Positions 9,414 to 18,370 of a DNA stretch of 64,000 nt are shown here, in pieces (position 1 is the stretch's first letter; every line of letters starts with the position of its first letter). Origin of the DNA: an uncultured Paraburkholderia sp. (GTDB lineage Bacteria > Pseudomonadota > Gammaproteobacteria > Burkholderiales > Burkholderiaceae). The stretch is taken from the NCBI GenBank assembly GCA_940746715.1, contig CALNWN010000011.1, positions 1 to 64,000 on the forward strand. The letters run 5' to 3'. The position numbers and the translations under genes were made by a program. Under the pieces are notes generated by a model that searched no databases, was not told where the DNA came from, and saw only the letters and a list, made by a program, of their open reading frames with translations.

Positions 9414-10320
9414 GCGGCATGGGCGGCGCGACTCGTCGTGCGCCCGATGAAGGCGGCTGCGCGGTCGAGCGCGGTTCGCCTCGGGGATGAACGGCGCGAA
9501 CAGCGGCCACACGTGCGGCATCCTGTTCCACACCTCGAGTTCGCAATCGACGCCCGCCGCGCCGCGAGTCGTCGAGCAGGACTTCGGTGCTGCCCGCCAT
9601 CATGAAAAGCGGCGGCAAGCCGCGCAAATCCGCGTAAACCGGCGACGCATACGGATGCGTGGCGGGCATGTCGCCGAGATAGACCCTGGCGGCTCGTGCG
9701 ATTGCCAGACCGCTGAACATCGGATCGGCGCCATCGTTGTCGACAATGCTCGCGCCCGTTGCCGCGAGATCCGTCCACGGCGAGAACAGCAGGGCGCCCG
9801 CAGGCAGCGGATAGCCTGCGTCGCGCAACGCGACCAGCGCCGCGAGCGCAAGGCCGCCGCCGGCAGAGTCGCCCGCAATGACGATGGACCGCGGCGGCGC
9901 GCCGTCGGCGATCAACTGGCGATAGGCGGCGGTTGCATCGTCGAGTGCGGCAGGAAAGCGGGGCTCGGGCGCGAGGCGGTAGTCCAGCGAAAAGACCGGC
10001 GCGTTCGCACGCGTGGCGAGGCCGAACACGATCGAACGATGGGTTCGCGGCGAGCAGAAGTAATAGCCGCCGTGGCAGTACAACACCGTGGCTTGCGGGC
10101 CGGCTGCGGGCTCGGCGCCCACGCGCTCGATCCATTCTCCGCGCGGCTTGCCGTCGGCGCCATTCAGCTCCCGCAGGCGCCAGCCGCGCGGCACATCCGG
10201 CGACCAGACGCGCTTTGCCGTCAATGCACGCGCCTTGTTCACGTCGATCTGCGGATGCAGCGTTCAAGGGCGAAACTGCCTACGCAAAAACCAGCACGCG
10301 AGTGCGCTTTGCCAGCTCAT
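9383..10320 (-). pseudogene. Alpha/beta hydrolase, HSL (GDXG) lipase/esterase family, frameshifted
   Basis: The best start is ATG 10320, nine bases after GAAGGAG; it gives MSWQSALACWFLRRQFRP, then a TGA, and a shift near 10263 leads into DVNKARALTAKRVWSPDVPRGW. The core carries the oxyanion motif HGGYY and the nucleophile motif GDSAGGG. Near 9565 another shift follows LLDDS (the catalytic Asp region), and the segment with the catalytic His (WNRMPHVWPLF) is in a second frame; a third break near 9485 precedes the C-terminal FIGRTTSRAAHAAQA. Such enzymes hydrolyse short acyl esters. At least three lesions make it non-functional. Confidence 0.75.
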
Positions 10321-10469
10321 CGGGACATGCTCCTTCGGAAATGTCCCCTCATGGTACGTGCGTTGGCCGCTGCGCCAGTGGACGGCGGCTTCTAATCTCG
10401 AAAAAGCCGCGACCGCGGCCCGCGCTAAACACGCGGCGCGGCGCGGCTCTTGTGAATGTTTCGGACGTG

Positions 10470-10904
10470 TCAGTTTGCCGGCAGGACCTGTCCGCGAATT
10501 TCACCGGTCGGATTTTGCGCGGTATGAATGTTGAAGTACCACTGACCCGCCATCAGGTCCGTGACCTGCTGTTCGCTGAGCGCGGCCGAGCCTTTAATCG
10601 GACTCGCGAGCGCGTTCTTGTCGATGGGCACCTGCACTTTCGCGTTTTGCCCGACTGGCGCCGGGCCGTGGAAATGTACGGCTGTTACCGGGCCGCTCAG
10701 CCCTTCGTAGCTGACTGTCCATTGCAGCGATTTCGTCGACGTGTCGAACGTTGCGTTCAGCGCGCCATGCCCGTGACTCACACGAGGCGGCACTTCGCTC
10801 GAAGGTTCGAGGTCTGCCTTCAATGCGACGGTGTCCGCAAACGCCACACCCGCCATTGCCGCCCACACAGCCACCGCCAGATTCAGTTTTTTTAGCGTAA
10901 TCAT
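10470..10904 (-). CDS. Secreted CHRD-domain protein
   Basis: Intact 144-residue protein. ATG 10904 follows GGAGAAGACC, and the frame upstream has no better start. Residues 1-23 are a signal peptide (basic MITLKKLN, hydrophobic VAVWAAMAGVA, cleavage near AFA). The remainder is a CHRD domain: LEPSSEVPP, ALNATFD, WTVSYEGLSGPVTAVHFHGPA and a C-terminal FNIHTAQNPTGEIRGQV. CHRD is an extracytoplasmic domain of unknown biochemical function in bacteria. It is probably periplasmic. No operon partner is evident. Confidence 0.85.
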   Translation of the reverse strand: MITLKKLNLAVAVWAAMAGVAFADTVALKADLEPSSEVPPRVSHGHGALNATFDTSTKSLQWTVSYEGLSGPVTAVHFHGPAPVGQNAKVQVPIDKNALASPIKGSAALSEQQVTDLMAGQWYFNIHTAQNPTGEIRGQVLPAN

Positions 10905-11056
10905 GGTCTTCTCCGACTCGTTGCGCCTCAGCGTCGACCCGTCGGCCAGCGGCGAAGCCATCACATACTAGTGCAAAACGTCGGAGGACGTCGGCAGTGG
11001 AAAGCGCGTCGACGTCTGCATGGCGGCGCGCTGCCTCGCGCGCCTGTTGCGATCTT

Positions 11057-11085
11057 TTGAAACGGTTATTTGCAGATTCTGTAAT
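11057..11085 (+). promoter_or_regulatory. Sigma-70-like promoter for candidate small RNA
   Basis: TTGAAA (11057-11062) and TGTAAT (11080-11085) are separated by exactly 17 bases, each one or two mismatches from consensus. A start near 11092 would be expected, and no credible coding sequence follows. Confidence 0.55.
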
Positions 11086-11091
11086 GAATTA

Positions 11092-11188
11092 TCCGCGCGA
11101 TCCCGGGTATGCTTTGGCCTCGCGAGAAGTGACTCCTTCATCGAGGGATGTCTCCAAATCTTTAACGCGGCTTCGGCCGCGTTTTTTT
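11092..11188 (+). ncRNA. Candidate small regulatory RNA (about 97 nt)
   Basis: The stretch between a good promoter and an intrinsic terminator is about 97 bases. It can form a hairpin with CCTCG (11118-11122) pairing CGAGG (11142-11146), enclosing GAAG (11126-11129) pairing CTTC (11136-11139) with loop TGACTC; the CTCCTTC at 11133-11139 is complementary to a Shine-Dalgarno sequence. An unstructured GATGTCTCCAAAT linker leads to the terminator. The ATG at 11085 lies in the -10 element and opens no recognisable protein. I recognise no known RNA family. The call rests on architecture alone. Confidence 0.5.
11164..11188 (+). terminator. Intrinsic terminator of the candidate small RNA
   Basis: AACGCGGC, loop TTCG, GCCGCGTT, then a run of seven or more T on the plus strand. 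It has a perfect 8-bp stem with a UUCG tetraloop. No plus-strand protein gene ends here. Confidence 0.8.
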
Positions 11189-11275
11189 CGCCTGGGTTTT
11201 TTGCCCCGCTTGATTGCAATGCGGTTGACGGGCGCGTTGTCTCGCGGATGGGAGTCTCCGCAACGAGCGAAACGA

Positions 11276-12687
11276 TCAGGCGAGCAACGCGGCTTGCTGC
11301 TCGATGCCGTCGAGCATCGCATTGCATCTGTCGATGAGCGCCAGTCCGTCGCGGCGCGTGCGCTCGGGGGAACTAAGGATCAGGCGGCGATAGTCGTCCA
11401 GCGCGCTGATCAGCGGCGGATACTGCAGCACGCTCGCCGCCCCCGCCACTCGATGAAGCCACTCGCGCACGCGGACCCCATCCATGTTCTCGAGCAACGG
11501 CGCGAGCGACTGAATGTCGTCGCGCCCCACCCACGAGTGGATAGCTCTCGTACGCACGCGTATGCCGCGCCTTCGCGAGGCGTGGATCGTTGCTCGAGCC
11601 CGTGGTGAGAACCGCAAGTTCGCCGCGCTGGAAGGCTTCGATCGTGCTCGGCCAGTCGGGTTGCCGCGCGGTTGAACACGACGCCAAGCGTGCGGCTCAG
11701 GTAGGCGAGGTAGTCGGAGGTCACGCCGGCAGGGCTGCCGGACGTCGATATAGCTGAAAGGCGGCCAGCTGCTGTCGAAGCCGACCTGCAACGGCGGCAG
11801 CGATCGCAGCCAGGCCCGTTCCTGCTGCGTCAGCTCCAAGCGCGAAGTGGCGAGTTCAGGCTTCACGCCGAAATTGCCGGAAAGCCTGTGCACGCGAATC
11901 GCCGTTTCGTCGGCCTGATTCATGGAGGTCAACGCGCGGTCGAGGCTGTCGCGCAACGCGACCCGGCTGCGCGGCAGGCCGAAACGCAGCTCCGCGCTTT
12001 TGGTGGTTTCCTCGAATGCCACGCGCAGATCGCGGAATTCCTCGGTCGCGAGCGCATATTGGACGGCCGGCGTAAAATTGAGGTAGACGTCGGCATCGCC
12101 ATGGGCGACGGCGGCGAGCGCCGCGTGCGTCGACGTAAACGCGCTGATCTGTGCATGCGGAAAGCGCTCGCGCAACGAGCGCTCGAGCGCGAAGCCCTTC
12201 TCGATTGCAATGGACGCCGCTGCAATGCGCGCCGGACCCTCGTACATGTCGCTGTCGCGACGGACCACCGCCGACGTCGACGCGCGAAAATACGGCGCCG
12301 TGAAACTGATGCAACGCTCGCGCTCCGGGGTGCGGGCGAGGCTCATCACGAGATCCACTTCGCCCGCGCATGCGGCGGCGATCAGTTGCGGCATGTCAGG
12401 ATAGGCTTTTGGCTCTATCGCGACGCCCGGCCCGACGAGCGCGCGCAGGTAGTCGACGCTCATTCCGCTCAGCCGGCCGTCCTGCAGCGAGTCGAACGGC
12501 AGCCAGTTGTCCGCGAGGACGCCGACGGTGATTTGCTGCGGAAAGGCGCCGGCCGTCTGCCGTGCCGCTGGTTCGCCGAACGGCTGCGCGATGGCCGCCA
12601 ATTGGACCGCGGCGAACAGACAGAGCCCGGCGAGCCCGTCCACGCATGCCGAAGCACGCGCGCTGTCGGCGTCGTCTGCAAGCGCAT
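11276..12687 (-). pseudogene. BvgS-like hybrid sensor kinase remnant (two SBP domains joined to Hpt)
   Basis: From ATG 12687 come MRLQTTPTARVLRHAW, a frameshift near 12635, a membrane/signal segment, and a complete first periplasmic SBP_bac_3 domain (ITVGVLADNWLPFDSLQDGRLSGMSVDYLRALVG to about residue 280). A second SBP domain (PPLQVGFDSSWPPFSYIDV, GVTSDYLAYLSRTLGVVFN, PSTIEAFQRGELAVLTTGSSNDP) is split by shifts near 11735 and 11670 and stops after SYPLV. Near 11540 it runs straight into a C-terminal Hpt domain (WLHRVAGAASVLQ, with the phosphorylatable His). The rest of SBP2, the membrane helix, histidine kinase and receiver domains expected in a BvgS/EvgS protein are absent. So it combines frameshifts with a large internal deletion. 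Confidence 0.72.
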
Positions 12688-12716
12688 GGCGATGAAATTC
12701 AGCGACACGGCGCGGC

Positions 12717-13463
12717 TCAGGCGGCTTCGCTGTGCCCGTCGGCCAGCGCAGCGGCGGACTGGTCCGATCGGCCGCCAAGGAACGAAAACAGAAAGCCGGC
12801 CAGCACGCCCCCGGACATGGGCGCCGCCCAGAACAGCCACAGCTGGTCGAGCGCCCAATCGCCGACGAACAGTGCCTGCCCCGTGGAGCGCGCCGGATTG
12901 ACGGAGCCGTTGGTCACCGGAATCGACACCAGATAGATGAGCGCGAGACATCCGCCGACCACCATCGGGCCGCCCGGATCCGCCTTGTACCGCGTGGCCA
13001 CGACGAGACTCACCATGACAAACGCGAAAGACAGCACGAATTCGACGACGAGCGCCGAGTGCAGCTTGTAGTCGGAAGGCGAGTGATCGCCAAAGCCATT
13101 GGCCGCGAATTCGCTCGCGCCCATGTCAAAGCCGGGCCGACCGTTCGCCACATAGACGAGGAGCGCCGCGGCTGCGACCGCGCCGAGAATCTGCGCGGCA
13201 ATGTAGGGCAGCAGGTCTTTGACGGGAAACCGTTGTGCGGCCGTGAAGCCGACCGTGACGGCCGGATTGAAATGGGCGCCGGAGGTTGCGCCGAACCAGT
13301 AGCTCGCCGTGGCGAGCGCAACACCGAATGCGAGCGAGACCTCGAGTACGCCGTATCCCTGCTGAACGGCGCCGGTGTTCAATACGATACTGCCGCAGCC
13401 GATGAACACAAGCCATGCGGTACCCACGCCCTCGACCAACAACCGCTTACCTAGCACGGCCAT
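12717..13463 (-). CDS. aqpZ: Aquaporin Z
   Basis: Intact 248-residue MIP-family channel with six predicted helices and the two half-helix motifs: SGAHFNPAVT (NPA at 66-68) and NGSVNPARSTG (NPA at 189-191), the latter followed by the selectivity-filter Arg192. A Cys/His-lined AqpZ-type pore for rapid water flux across the inner membrane is inferred. ATG 13463 follows AGGAGGG at good spacing. It lies 30 bases upstream of the BvgS-like remnant on the same strand, and between that gene and the response regulators, a position that splits an apparent two-component locus. Confidence 0.93.
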   Translation of the reverse strand: MAVLGKRLLVEGVGTAWLVFIGCGSIVLNTGAVQQGYGVLEVSLAFGVALATASYWFGATSGAHFNPAVTVGFTAAQRFPVKDLLPYIAAQILGAVAAAALLVYVANGRPGFDMGASEFAANGFGDHSPSDYKLHSALVVEFVLSFAFVMVSLVVATRYKADPGGPMVVGGCLALIYLVSIPVTNGSVNPARSTGQALFVGDWALDQLWLFWAAPMSGGVLAGFLFSFLGGRSDQSAAALADGHSEAA

Positions 13464-13703
13464 GCCGCCCTCCTGTCGCTATGCAAAGCAGACGGCGCCG
13501 CGTGATTTGCGCCAGGCGCCCGCCTCAAGTTCCCGGCTTTGCCCGGCGCGGCCTCAAGAAATCACTGCTTCGATGAGGCCAACGTCCGCAAAAGCCGAAG
13601 CTAATTCGCAACTATGGAGGGGCACGGCGTCTCGACCAATCAGAAGACTCCTAATTTCGGGACTGCGAGCTGGCGATATGCGCGAGTGGTCGCACGGATT
13701 CCG

Positions 13704-14360
13704 CTAGATCAACCCGATCTGCCGCGCGTAGTCGATAAGATCCGGACTCTGTTTCGAGGCCGAGCTTGCGCATGGCGGTACGTTTCTGAGTGCTGATGGT
13801 TTTTCCGCTGCGCTGAACGCGTGTCGCAATTTCGTGCACCGCGAAGCCTTGCGCATAGAGCTGAAATATTTCCCATTCGCGCGCGCTCAGAACACCGGCA
13901 CGCTGTTGCGGCGGCGCCTCTGCCGTCTTCATGACGATGCGCACCTGTTCCGACAGAAAGACGTCTCCCGCATGGCTGCCTGGATCGCGTCGATCAAGGC
14001 AGCGGCCGTGTCGCGCTTGTCGACGATAGCGCTGACGCCGAGATGCAGCAGCCCCGACAGCATGTGCGCCTGAGAGGTCATGGTGAGCACGACGACCGGC
14101 GGATGGACGCGGCCCCGCAACACGCGGCGCAGGAACGAAACTGCGTTGCTGCCGCCGTCCAGTCCGGGCATGCCGATGTCGGATATGACGACGTCGCACT
14201 CGCAGTTGTCGAGCAGGTTGGCGAGGCCATGCGTGTCGCAGGCCTCGCCAACGATTTCGACGCCAGGTGCGGCGTGCAACAACCTCGTCACGCCGACGCG
14301 AATCCAGTCGTGGTCGTCCGCCACGATAACGCGGATTTTCTCTGTCGTTGTTTTCTTGTG
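13704..14360 (-). pseudogene. BvgA/LuxR-type response regulator, frameshifted and start lost
   Basis: A receiver domain (KIRVIVADDHDWIRVGVTRLL, phosphoacceptor in DVVISDIGMPGLDG) is followed after a shift near 13965 by a LuxR helix-turn-helix (LSAREWEIFQLYAQGFAVHEIA, TISTQKRTAMRKLGLE). A second shift near 13760 (an extra C in gagtccgga) displaces the natural end ESDLIDYARQIGLI and its TAG at 13704-13706. No ATG, GTG or TTG is suitably placed before the first beta strand; the frame opens through CTRQASRSHKKTTTE, so the start codon also looks mutated. It would have regulated transcription with the nearby sensor. Confidence 0.7.
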
Positions 14361-14470
14361 TGATCGACTGGCTTGCCGAGTACAAAAGTACTTCCCCCGA
14401 ACAACGCCAATGCATTGGTTTGCTGGCCGCGCCGGCTGCGCGCAACCCCTGTCTGTACGTGGGCCGCAGG

Positions 14471-15106
14471 TCAGCGACCTTCGACGCGCGCCTCGGACAC
14501 CACGCCGTGCTCGACAGCGAAACGGAACAGTTCGGCGTCGCTGTGCAGCGCCAGCTTGCGCATGGCCGTGCATTTCTGGGCGCTGATGGTCTTGACGCTG
14601 CGCCCCAGCCGGCCGGCAATTTCCGTGACGCCGAGGCCTGACGCGTACTGTGTGAACACTTCGAGCTCGCGCCGCGACAACACGGAACGCACGAAGTCGA
14701 GGCGCTGCATTGCCGTTGCCTCGGCAATGAGCGCGCGCACGGCCGGCCCCAGATACGATTCGTCCGCGAGCGCCGTGACGACGGCCACGTGAATCAGATC
14801 GATGCGGTCGCGCTTGCTGATCAGCGCATGTACGACGAGCGCGACATTGGGATAACGCCGCCTGAATTGCCGAACCGCCTCGATGCCACTGCCGTCCGCG
14901 CCGCTTGGCATGTAGAGATCCATGAGCACGAGGTCGCAGCCCGTGCGTTCGACCTCGGCAAAGAGCTCGGTCGCGTCGCCCGCGCGGCCGACCACCTCCA
15001 TGTTGGGGTAGCCGCTCATCAGATTCTCGATCGCCAACAGGACGAGCGGATGATCGTCCGCGATGATCGCCCGGACCGGCGCGCCTATTTCAGCCGTCTC
15101 GCCCAT
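14471..15106 (-). CDS. BvgA/LuxR-type response regulator
   Basis: Intact 211-residue regulator. Residues 12-130 form a receiver domain with the acidic pair DD at 17-18 and the phosphoacceptor Asp63 (LVLMDLYMP); residues 145-205 form a LuxR-type helix-turn-helix (LSRRELEVFTQYASGLGVTEIA, VKTISAQKCTAMRKLAL). ATG 15106 has AGAGG upstream. The receiver lacks the usual Lys near alpha-5 in a clear position (ISKRDRIDLIHV and LADESYLGPAV in its place), so its phosphorylation chemistry is possibly altered. A paralogue lies immediately downstream and a third fragment upstream; the partner kinase is probably the broken BvgS-like gene. Confidence 0.82.
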   Translation of the reverse strand: MGETAEIGAPVRAIIADDHPLVLLAIENLMSGYPNMEVVGRAGDATELFAEVERTGCDLVLMDLYMPSGADGSGIEAVRQFRRRYPNVALVVHALISKRDRIDLIHVAVVTALADESYLGPAVRALIAEATAMQRLDFVRSVLSRRELEVFTQYASGLGVTEIAGRLGRSVKTISAQKCTAMRKLALHSDAELFRFAVEHGVVSEARVEGR

Positions 15107-15187
15107 CGTCTACCTCTTCTCCATATCCTGACTCCCGTCGTCTCATGCGCAACTGGCCGTATTCGATCATCAGGCATTCCGCCGGCT

Positions 15188-15667
15188 TTAAACATAAGAT
15201 CGATCCGAAACAGCTTCAATAACCACGTCGATTAATTGCTTAGCTATGCGATTCAATTTTAAGAATTGCAATGTATCCGACGCACGAGAATAACCAGGAT
15301 CGTTAGTAAAGCCAAGTTTTGTCATGGCCGCATGCCTTTGCCGAATAACAGTGCGGCGATGGCATCCAGGAGCAGCGGCAATTTCCGCAATGGGGTGACC
15401 TTCTACGAATATTCTGACGATCACCGTCCGCGTTACTGAAAGAGGCAATGCAAGCGCCGCTAGCAGCGGACCTCGCGCGGTCCTGCGGGAAGTCTCGCAG
15501 CGGGTCACCGACGCAAGGAGGGCCGGCTTACTGTAGGAGTGGGTGCAACGGATCGGCACCGATAAAATCACCGCCTCGCGCACAGCGAAAATCGCAGCGC
15601 GGGTAATTCTCCGGTGAATCGATCCGTCAATCGTGCCGTGCCGACGACAAAAGACCTGAATACTCAA
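15188..15667 (-). pseudogene. LuxR-type helix-turn-helix remnant, receiver domain not recognisable
   Basis: The C-terminal part aligns by eye with the two neighbouring regulators: FVEGHPIAEIA, then TVIRQRHAAMTKLGFTNDPG, as in FQLYAQGFAVHEIA and TISTQKRTAMRKLGLE. The first ~90 residues of the open frame (rich in Arg, with no DD pair or receiver core) do not look like a receiver domain. It is either a decayed third paralogue or an HTH-only protein; the upstream start is uncertain. Base composition is less GC-rich than in its neighbours. Confidence 0.45.
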
Positions 15668-15774
15668 AATGAATAATTCGAGAAAAGCGGTCCGAGAATT
15701 CGCCTGCCATTAACGCCGTCTTGCGCGACCTTCAGATCAGAGTCGCGCAGCTCGGCAATTCATAGTGCCGGCCA

Positions 15775-17118
15775 TCATCGAGCGGCATTGCAGTTTTGCG
15801 TGGCGTGCGCGGGGCCGGTGCGTTGCACACGCGGGAAAATCGGCAATGCAATCAACGCGCTGATGCTGGCCACCGCCCACACCATCGGCCATGATCCGAG
15901 CGAGAGCAGCGGCGGAATGGCGAGCGGCGTAAAAAACAGCATGAGGAACACGCAGGTGTTGCCGATTGTCAGTACAGTGCCGGCGCGCTGAGTGCCGGCG
16001 AGCGTCGCGAGTTCGGTGAAGGCGACGCCGTGCCATGCGGACGCGCTGACGCCGCCGAGCACGATCATCGACGCGAGGATCGGCCCGACCGTCGGAATCG
16101 CGGCGTGCTGCATGCCGGCGACGCCCGTGGCGAGCGCGAGCGCGGCGAACAGCACTGCCGTCAGCAGACTGCAGCCTCGCATGTAAGCGCGCCGGTTACC
16201 GCGCCGGTCCGTCCACCGGCCGCTCCACACACGCGCGATGGCGGCGCCGACCTGCACCGCGGCCATCGCCACACTGATCGTCAGCACGCCAGCGTGGCCA
16301 AAGTCATGCAGGAACACAGTTCCGAAGGTCACGACAGCAAGCTGCGGCACGCAAAGCGCGCCGGCCCCGAGCGCCACGCGCCAGATGCCAATTTCGCGCA
16401 GCGGCGAGCGGACAACTGGGTTTGTGCCGTGTGCGACAGGAGCCGCATCTGCACGCACCGCGCGCGAATCGCCGGCTTCGGCATGTGTCGGTTCATGCAG
16501 CCATTGCCATGCAAACGCCGCCGTTATCGTGCACGCCAGCGCGAGGACCGCATAGACGCTCACGAAACCGAACCGCGCGGCAAGCAGCGGCAACAGCAAC
16601 GCGCCGACCCCGCCGCCCGCGGGCACCGCTGTTTGACGAATGCTCATCGCCAGTCCACGCTCGCCTTCGCGGAACCATGCCATCACCGCGCGGCCGCTCG
16701 ACCCTTGACACTGCCGCCGAGCAGGCCGACGAGCAGCAAGCCGAGCGCAAGCGTCGCGATATGCGGCACCTGCGCGCCGAACGGCGCAGCAAACAACGCG
16801 AGGCCGGCGAGCGCCGCGACAGTCGAAAGAAGCCCCAGCAACAGCACGCGACGATCGCCCCAGCGGTCAGTCAGCAGCCCCCAGGGCAGTTCGCTCACCG
16901 CAATGCCCAAACCGAGCATGCCGAGCACGAGACCGAGGCCGTCGTTGCCGAGGTGATAACCCGAGCGCAAATAGACCGCCGTCGTGGGAATGCCTGAGAA
17001 CGCCGCGGAAAAACTCGCGTTTGCCGCGAAGCCCACGGCCCACGCCCAACACTTTCCATCTGTGGCTCGCCGTGCGGCTGCTGGTAATGAGTTCGCTTGC
17101 CGCCAGTCCGTTTGCCAT
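15775..17118 (-). pseudogene. MFS transporter, frameshifted
   Basis: ATG 17118 follows GCGGAGGGAATC and gives MANGLAASELITSSRTASHRWKVLGVG; a shift near 17037 leads to GFAANASFSAAFSGIPTTAVYLRSGYHLGNDGLG and MFS motif A (GLLTDRWGDRR). A second shift near 16690 leads to MAWFREGERGLAMSIRQTAVPAGGGVGALLLP and the remaining helices to the stop at 15775. Repaired length is about 445 residues with twelve helices. The substrate is unknown. The LysR gene is divergent 95 bases away, the usual arrangement for a regulated transporter. Confidence 0.75.
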
Positions 17119-17160
17119 GATTCCCTCCGCGATGATTTCAGAGGTATGCTACGGTGACGG

Positions 17161-17203
17161 CATTCATCGGAAAATCCTGAAATTCAGATGCCATCCATCG
17201 GAA
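17161..17203. promoter_or_regulatory. Candidate LysR binding region
   Basis: The 12-mers CATTCATCGGAA (17161) and CATCCATCGGAA (17192) are direct repeats 31 bp apart, and between them is the perfect dyad CTGAAATTCAG (17177-17187). They lie in the short gap between the divergent MFS and LysR genes, where LysR proteins usually bind. Confidence 0.4.
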
Positions 17204-17213
17204 TTAACGAAAC

Positions 17214-18101
17214 ATGAGCCAGCGCGGATTTGACCTCACCCAACTGCGGACATTCGTCGCCGTCGCCGAATCGGGCAGCGTTTCGGCCGGCGCCGAGCGC
17301 GTGTTCCTGTCGCAATCGTCGGTCAGCGAGCAGTTGAAGAAGCTCGAGGAGCGCGCCGGCCAGCCGCTCTTCGTGCGCAGCAAGCAAGGCGTGAGCGCAA
17401 CGCCCGCGGGCAGCCGTCTGCTCGAGCACGCACGGCGCATCCCCGCCATGAGCGAAGCGGCGTTCGAGGACCTGCAAGGCCGCTCGCTCGACGGCGAGCT
17501 GCGCATTGCCATCACCGACTATTACCGCCCGCACGACATCGCCCGCATCCTGAAGACATTCTCCGAGCAGCATCCGCGGCTGAAGCTGCATGTCACTGTG
17601 CTGCCGAGCGCCGTGATCGACAGCCATGCCGGCGACGACGCCTCGTTCGACATCGGCCTCTCGTTGCGGCTCGTCACGGGCAGCGCGCGCCCGCCGGGCC
17701 GGCGCGGCACTGCGCAGAGCACCGTCGTACGGCGCGAGAAGCTGCTGTGGGTCAGTGCCGCCGATGCCGATTCCCGACCCGGCGCGCCGTATCAACTGGT
17801 CCTGTTGCCCTCGAGCTGCCAGTTGCAGCGCTTCGTCGTCAAGCTGCTCGACGAAAACAAGGTGCCCTATGTAGTCTCCCACTCGGCCTCGGGCGTGGCC
17901 GGATTGCAACTCGCGCTGAAGGCGGGGCTCGGCATCTCGTGTCTGAACGAATCGTCGATCGGAGCGGGCGTGGTGGCTTGCCCGGCGGGCATCGGCTTGC
18001 CCGCGTTGCCGGCTGTCGAGTTTCATCTGTTGCCGGGGAGGATCGGCGAAAGCGAACGCGTCAGCAATGCGCGCACAGCGTTAATGCGCCTCTTCAGTTG
18101 A
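17214..18101 (+). CDS. LysR family transcriptional regulator
   Basis: Intact 295-residue LysR protein. Residues 5-65 form the winged helix-turn-helix (DLTQLRTFVAVAESGSVSAGAERVFLSQSSVSEQLKKLEERAGQPLF) and the rest a periplasmic-binding-protein-like effector domain (GELRIAITDYYRPHDIARILKTF onward, ending ERVSNARTALMRLFS). It is divergent from a broken MFS gene, whose expression it probably controlled; the inducer is unknown. The regulator has survived while its target has not. Confidence 0.88.
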   Translation: MSQRGFDLTQLRTFVAVAESGSVSAGAERVFLSQSSVSEQLKKLEERAGQPLFVRSKQGVSATPAGSRLLEHARRIPAMSEAAFEDLQGRSLDGELRIAITDYYRPHDIARILKTFSEQHPRLKLHVTVLPSAVIDSHAGDDASFDIGLSLRLVTGSARPPGRRGTAQSTVVRREKLLWVSAADADSRPGAPYQLVLLPSSCQLQRFVVKLLDENKVPYVVSHSASGVAGLQLALKAGLGISCLNESSIGAGVVACPAGIGLPALPAVEFHLLPGRIGESERVSNARTALMRLFS

Positions 18102-18320
18102 GTACACGAAATCCTGCTATTGCTTGCCCACGGCCGTTTATATGCGAGGCGGTTCGAGGTGTTGAAAGCGCTCTGATCGACACCTATGATGGTCAAAGAC
18201 AAATCAACAAATCCCTTCGACCGGTTATGGGCATCGGGTAATCAGGCGTTAATCAGACCTCTACCAAGCGTCAAGCCGGCAGTGAATCAGTCGCGGTATT
18301 TCCGCGCTTCACGCGTCTGA

Positions 18321-18334
18321 TTGATTTCGATCAA
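18321..18334. promoter_or_regulatory. FNR/Anr-type binding box
   Basis: TTGATTTCGATCAA matches the TTGAT-N4-ATCAA consensus of FNR/Anr regulators without mismatch. It lies about 200 bases before the first cytochrome gene of a heme-copper oxidase operon, so oxygen-responsive activation is likely. Confidence 0.65.
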
Positions 18335-18348
18335 GCCATTGCATCGCC

Positions 18349-18370
18349 ATGGCGAATCAGCTTTCGCCAT
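18349..18370. other. Hairpin in the oxidase operon leader
   Basis: ATGGCGAA (18349-18356), loop TCAGCT, TTCGCCAT (18363-18370): a perfect 8-bp stem directly after the FNR-like box. It could be a second protein site or an RNA structure; it lacks a T-run. Confidence 0.35.

Larger units (their letters stand above)
10905..11275. other. 371-bp intergenic region holding a candidate small-RNA gene
   Basis: No protein-coding gene is convincing here. The region holds the CHRD ribosome binding site on the minus strand and, on the plus strand, a sigma-70-like promoter, a structured 97-base stretch and an intrinsic terminator, annotated separately. Confidence 0.6.

Noticed and set aside
11085..11250. 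A small protein starting at ATG 11085 (MNYPRDPGYALASREV) in the candidate small-RNA region.
   Set aside because: The ATG lies within the -10 hexamer, there is no ribosome binding site, and the frame reads through the terminator hairpin into Arg-rich sequence.
14360..14573. An N-terminal extension of the second response regulator opening at 14573.
   Set aside because: The extra residues are antisense to the upstream regulator's end and show no conserved sequence; a lost start codon is more likely.
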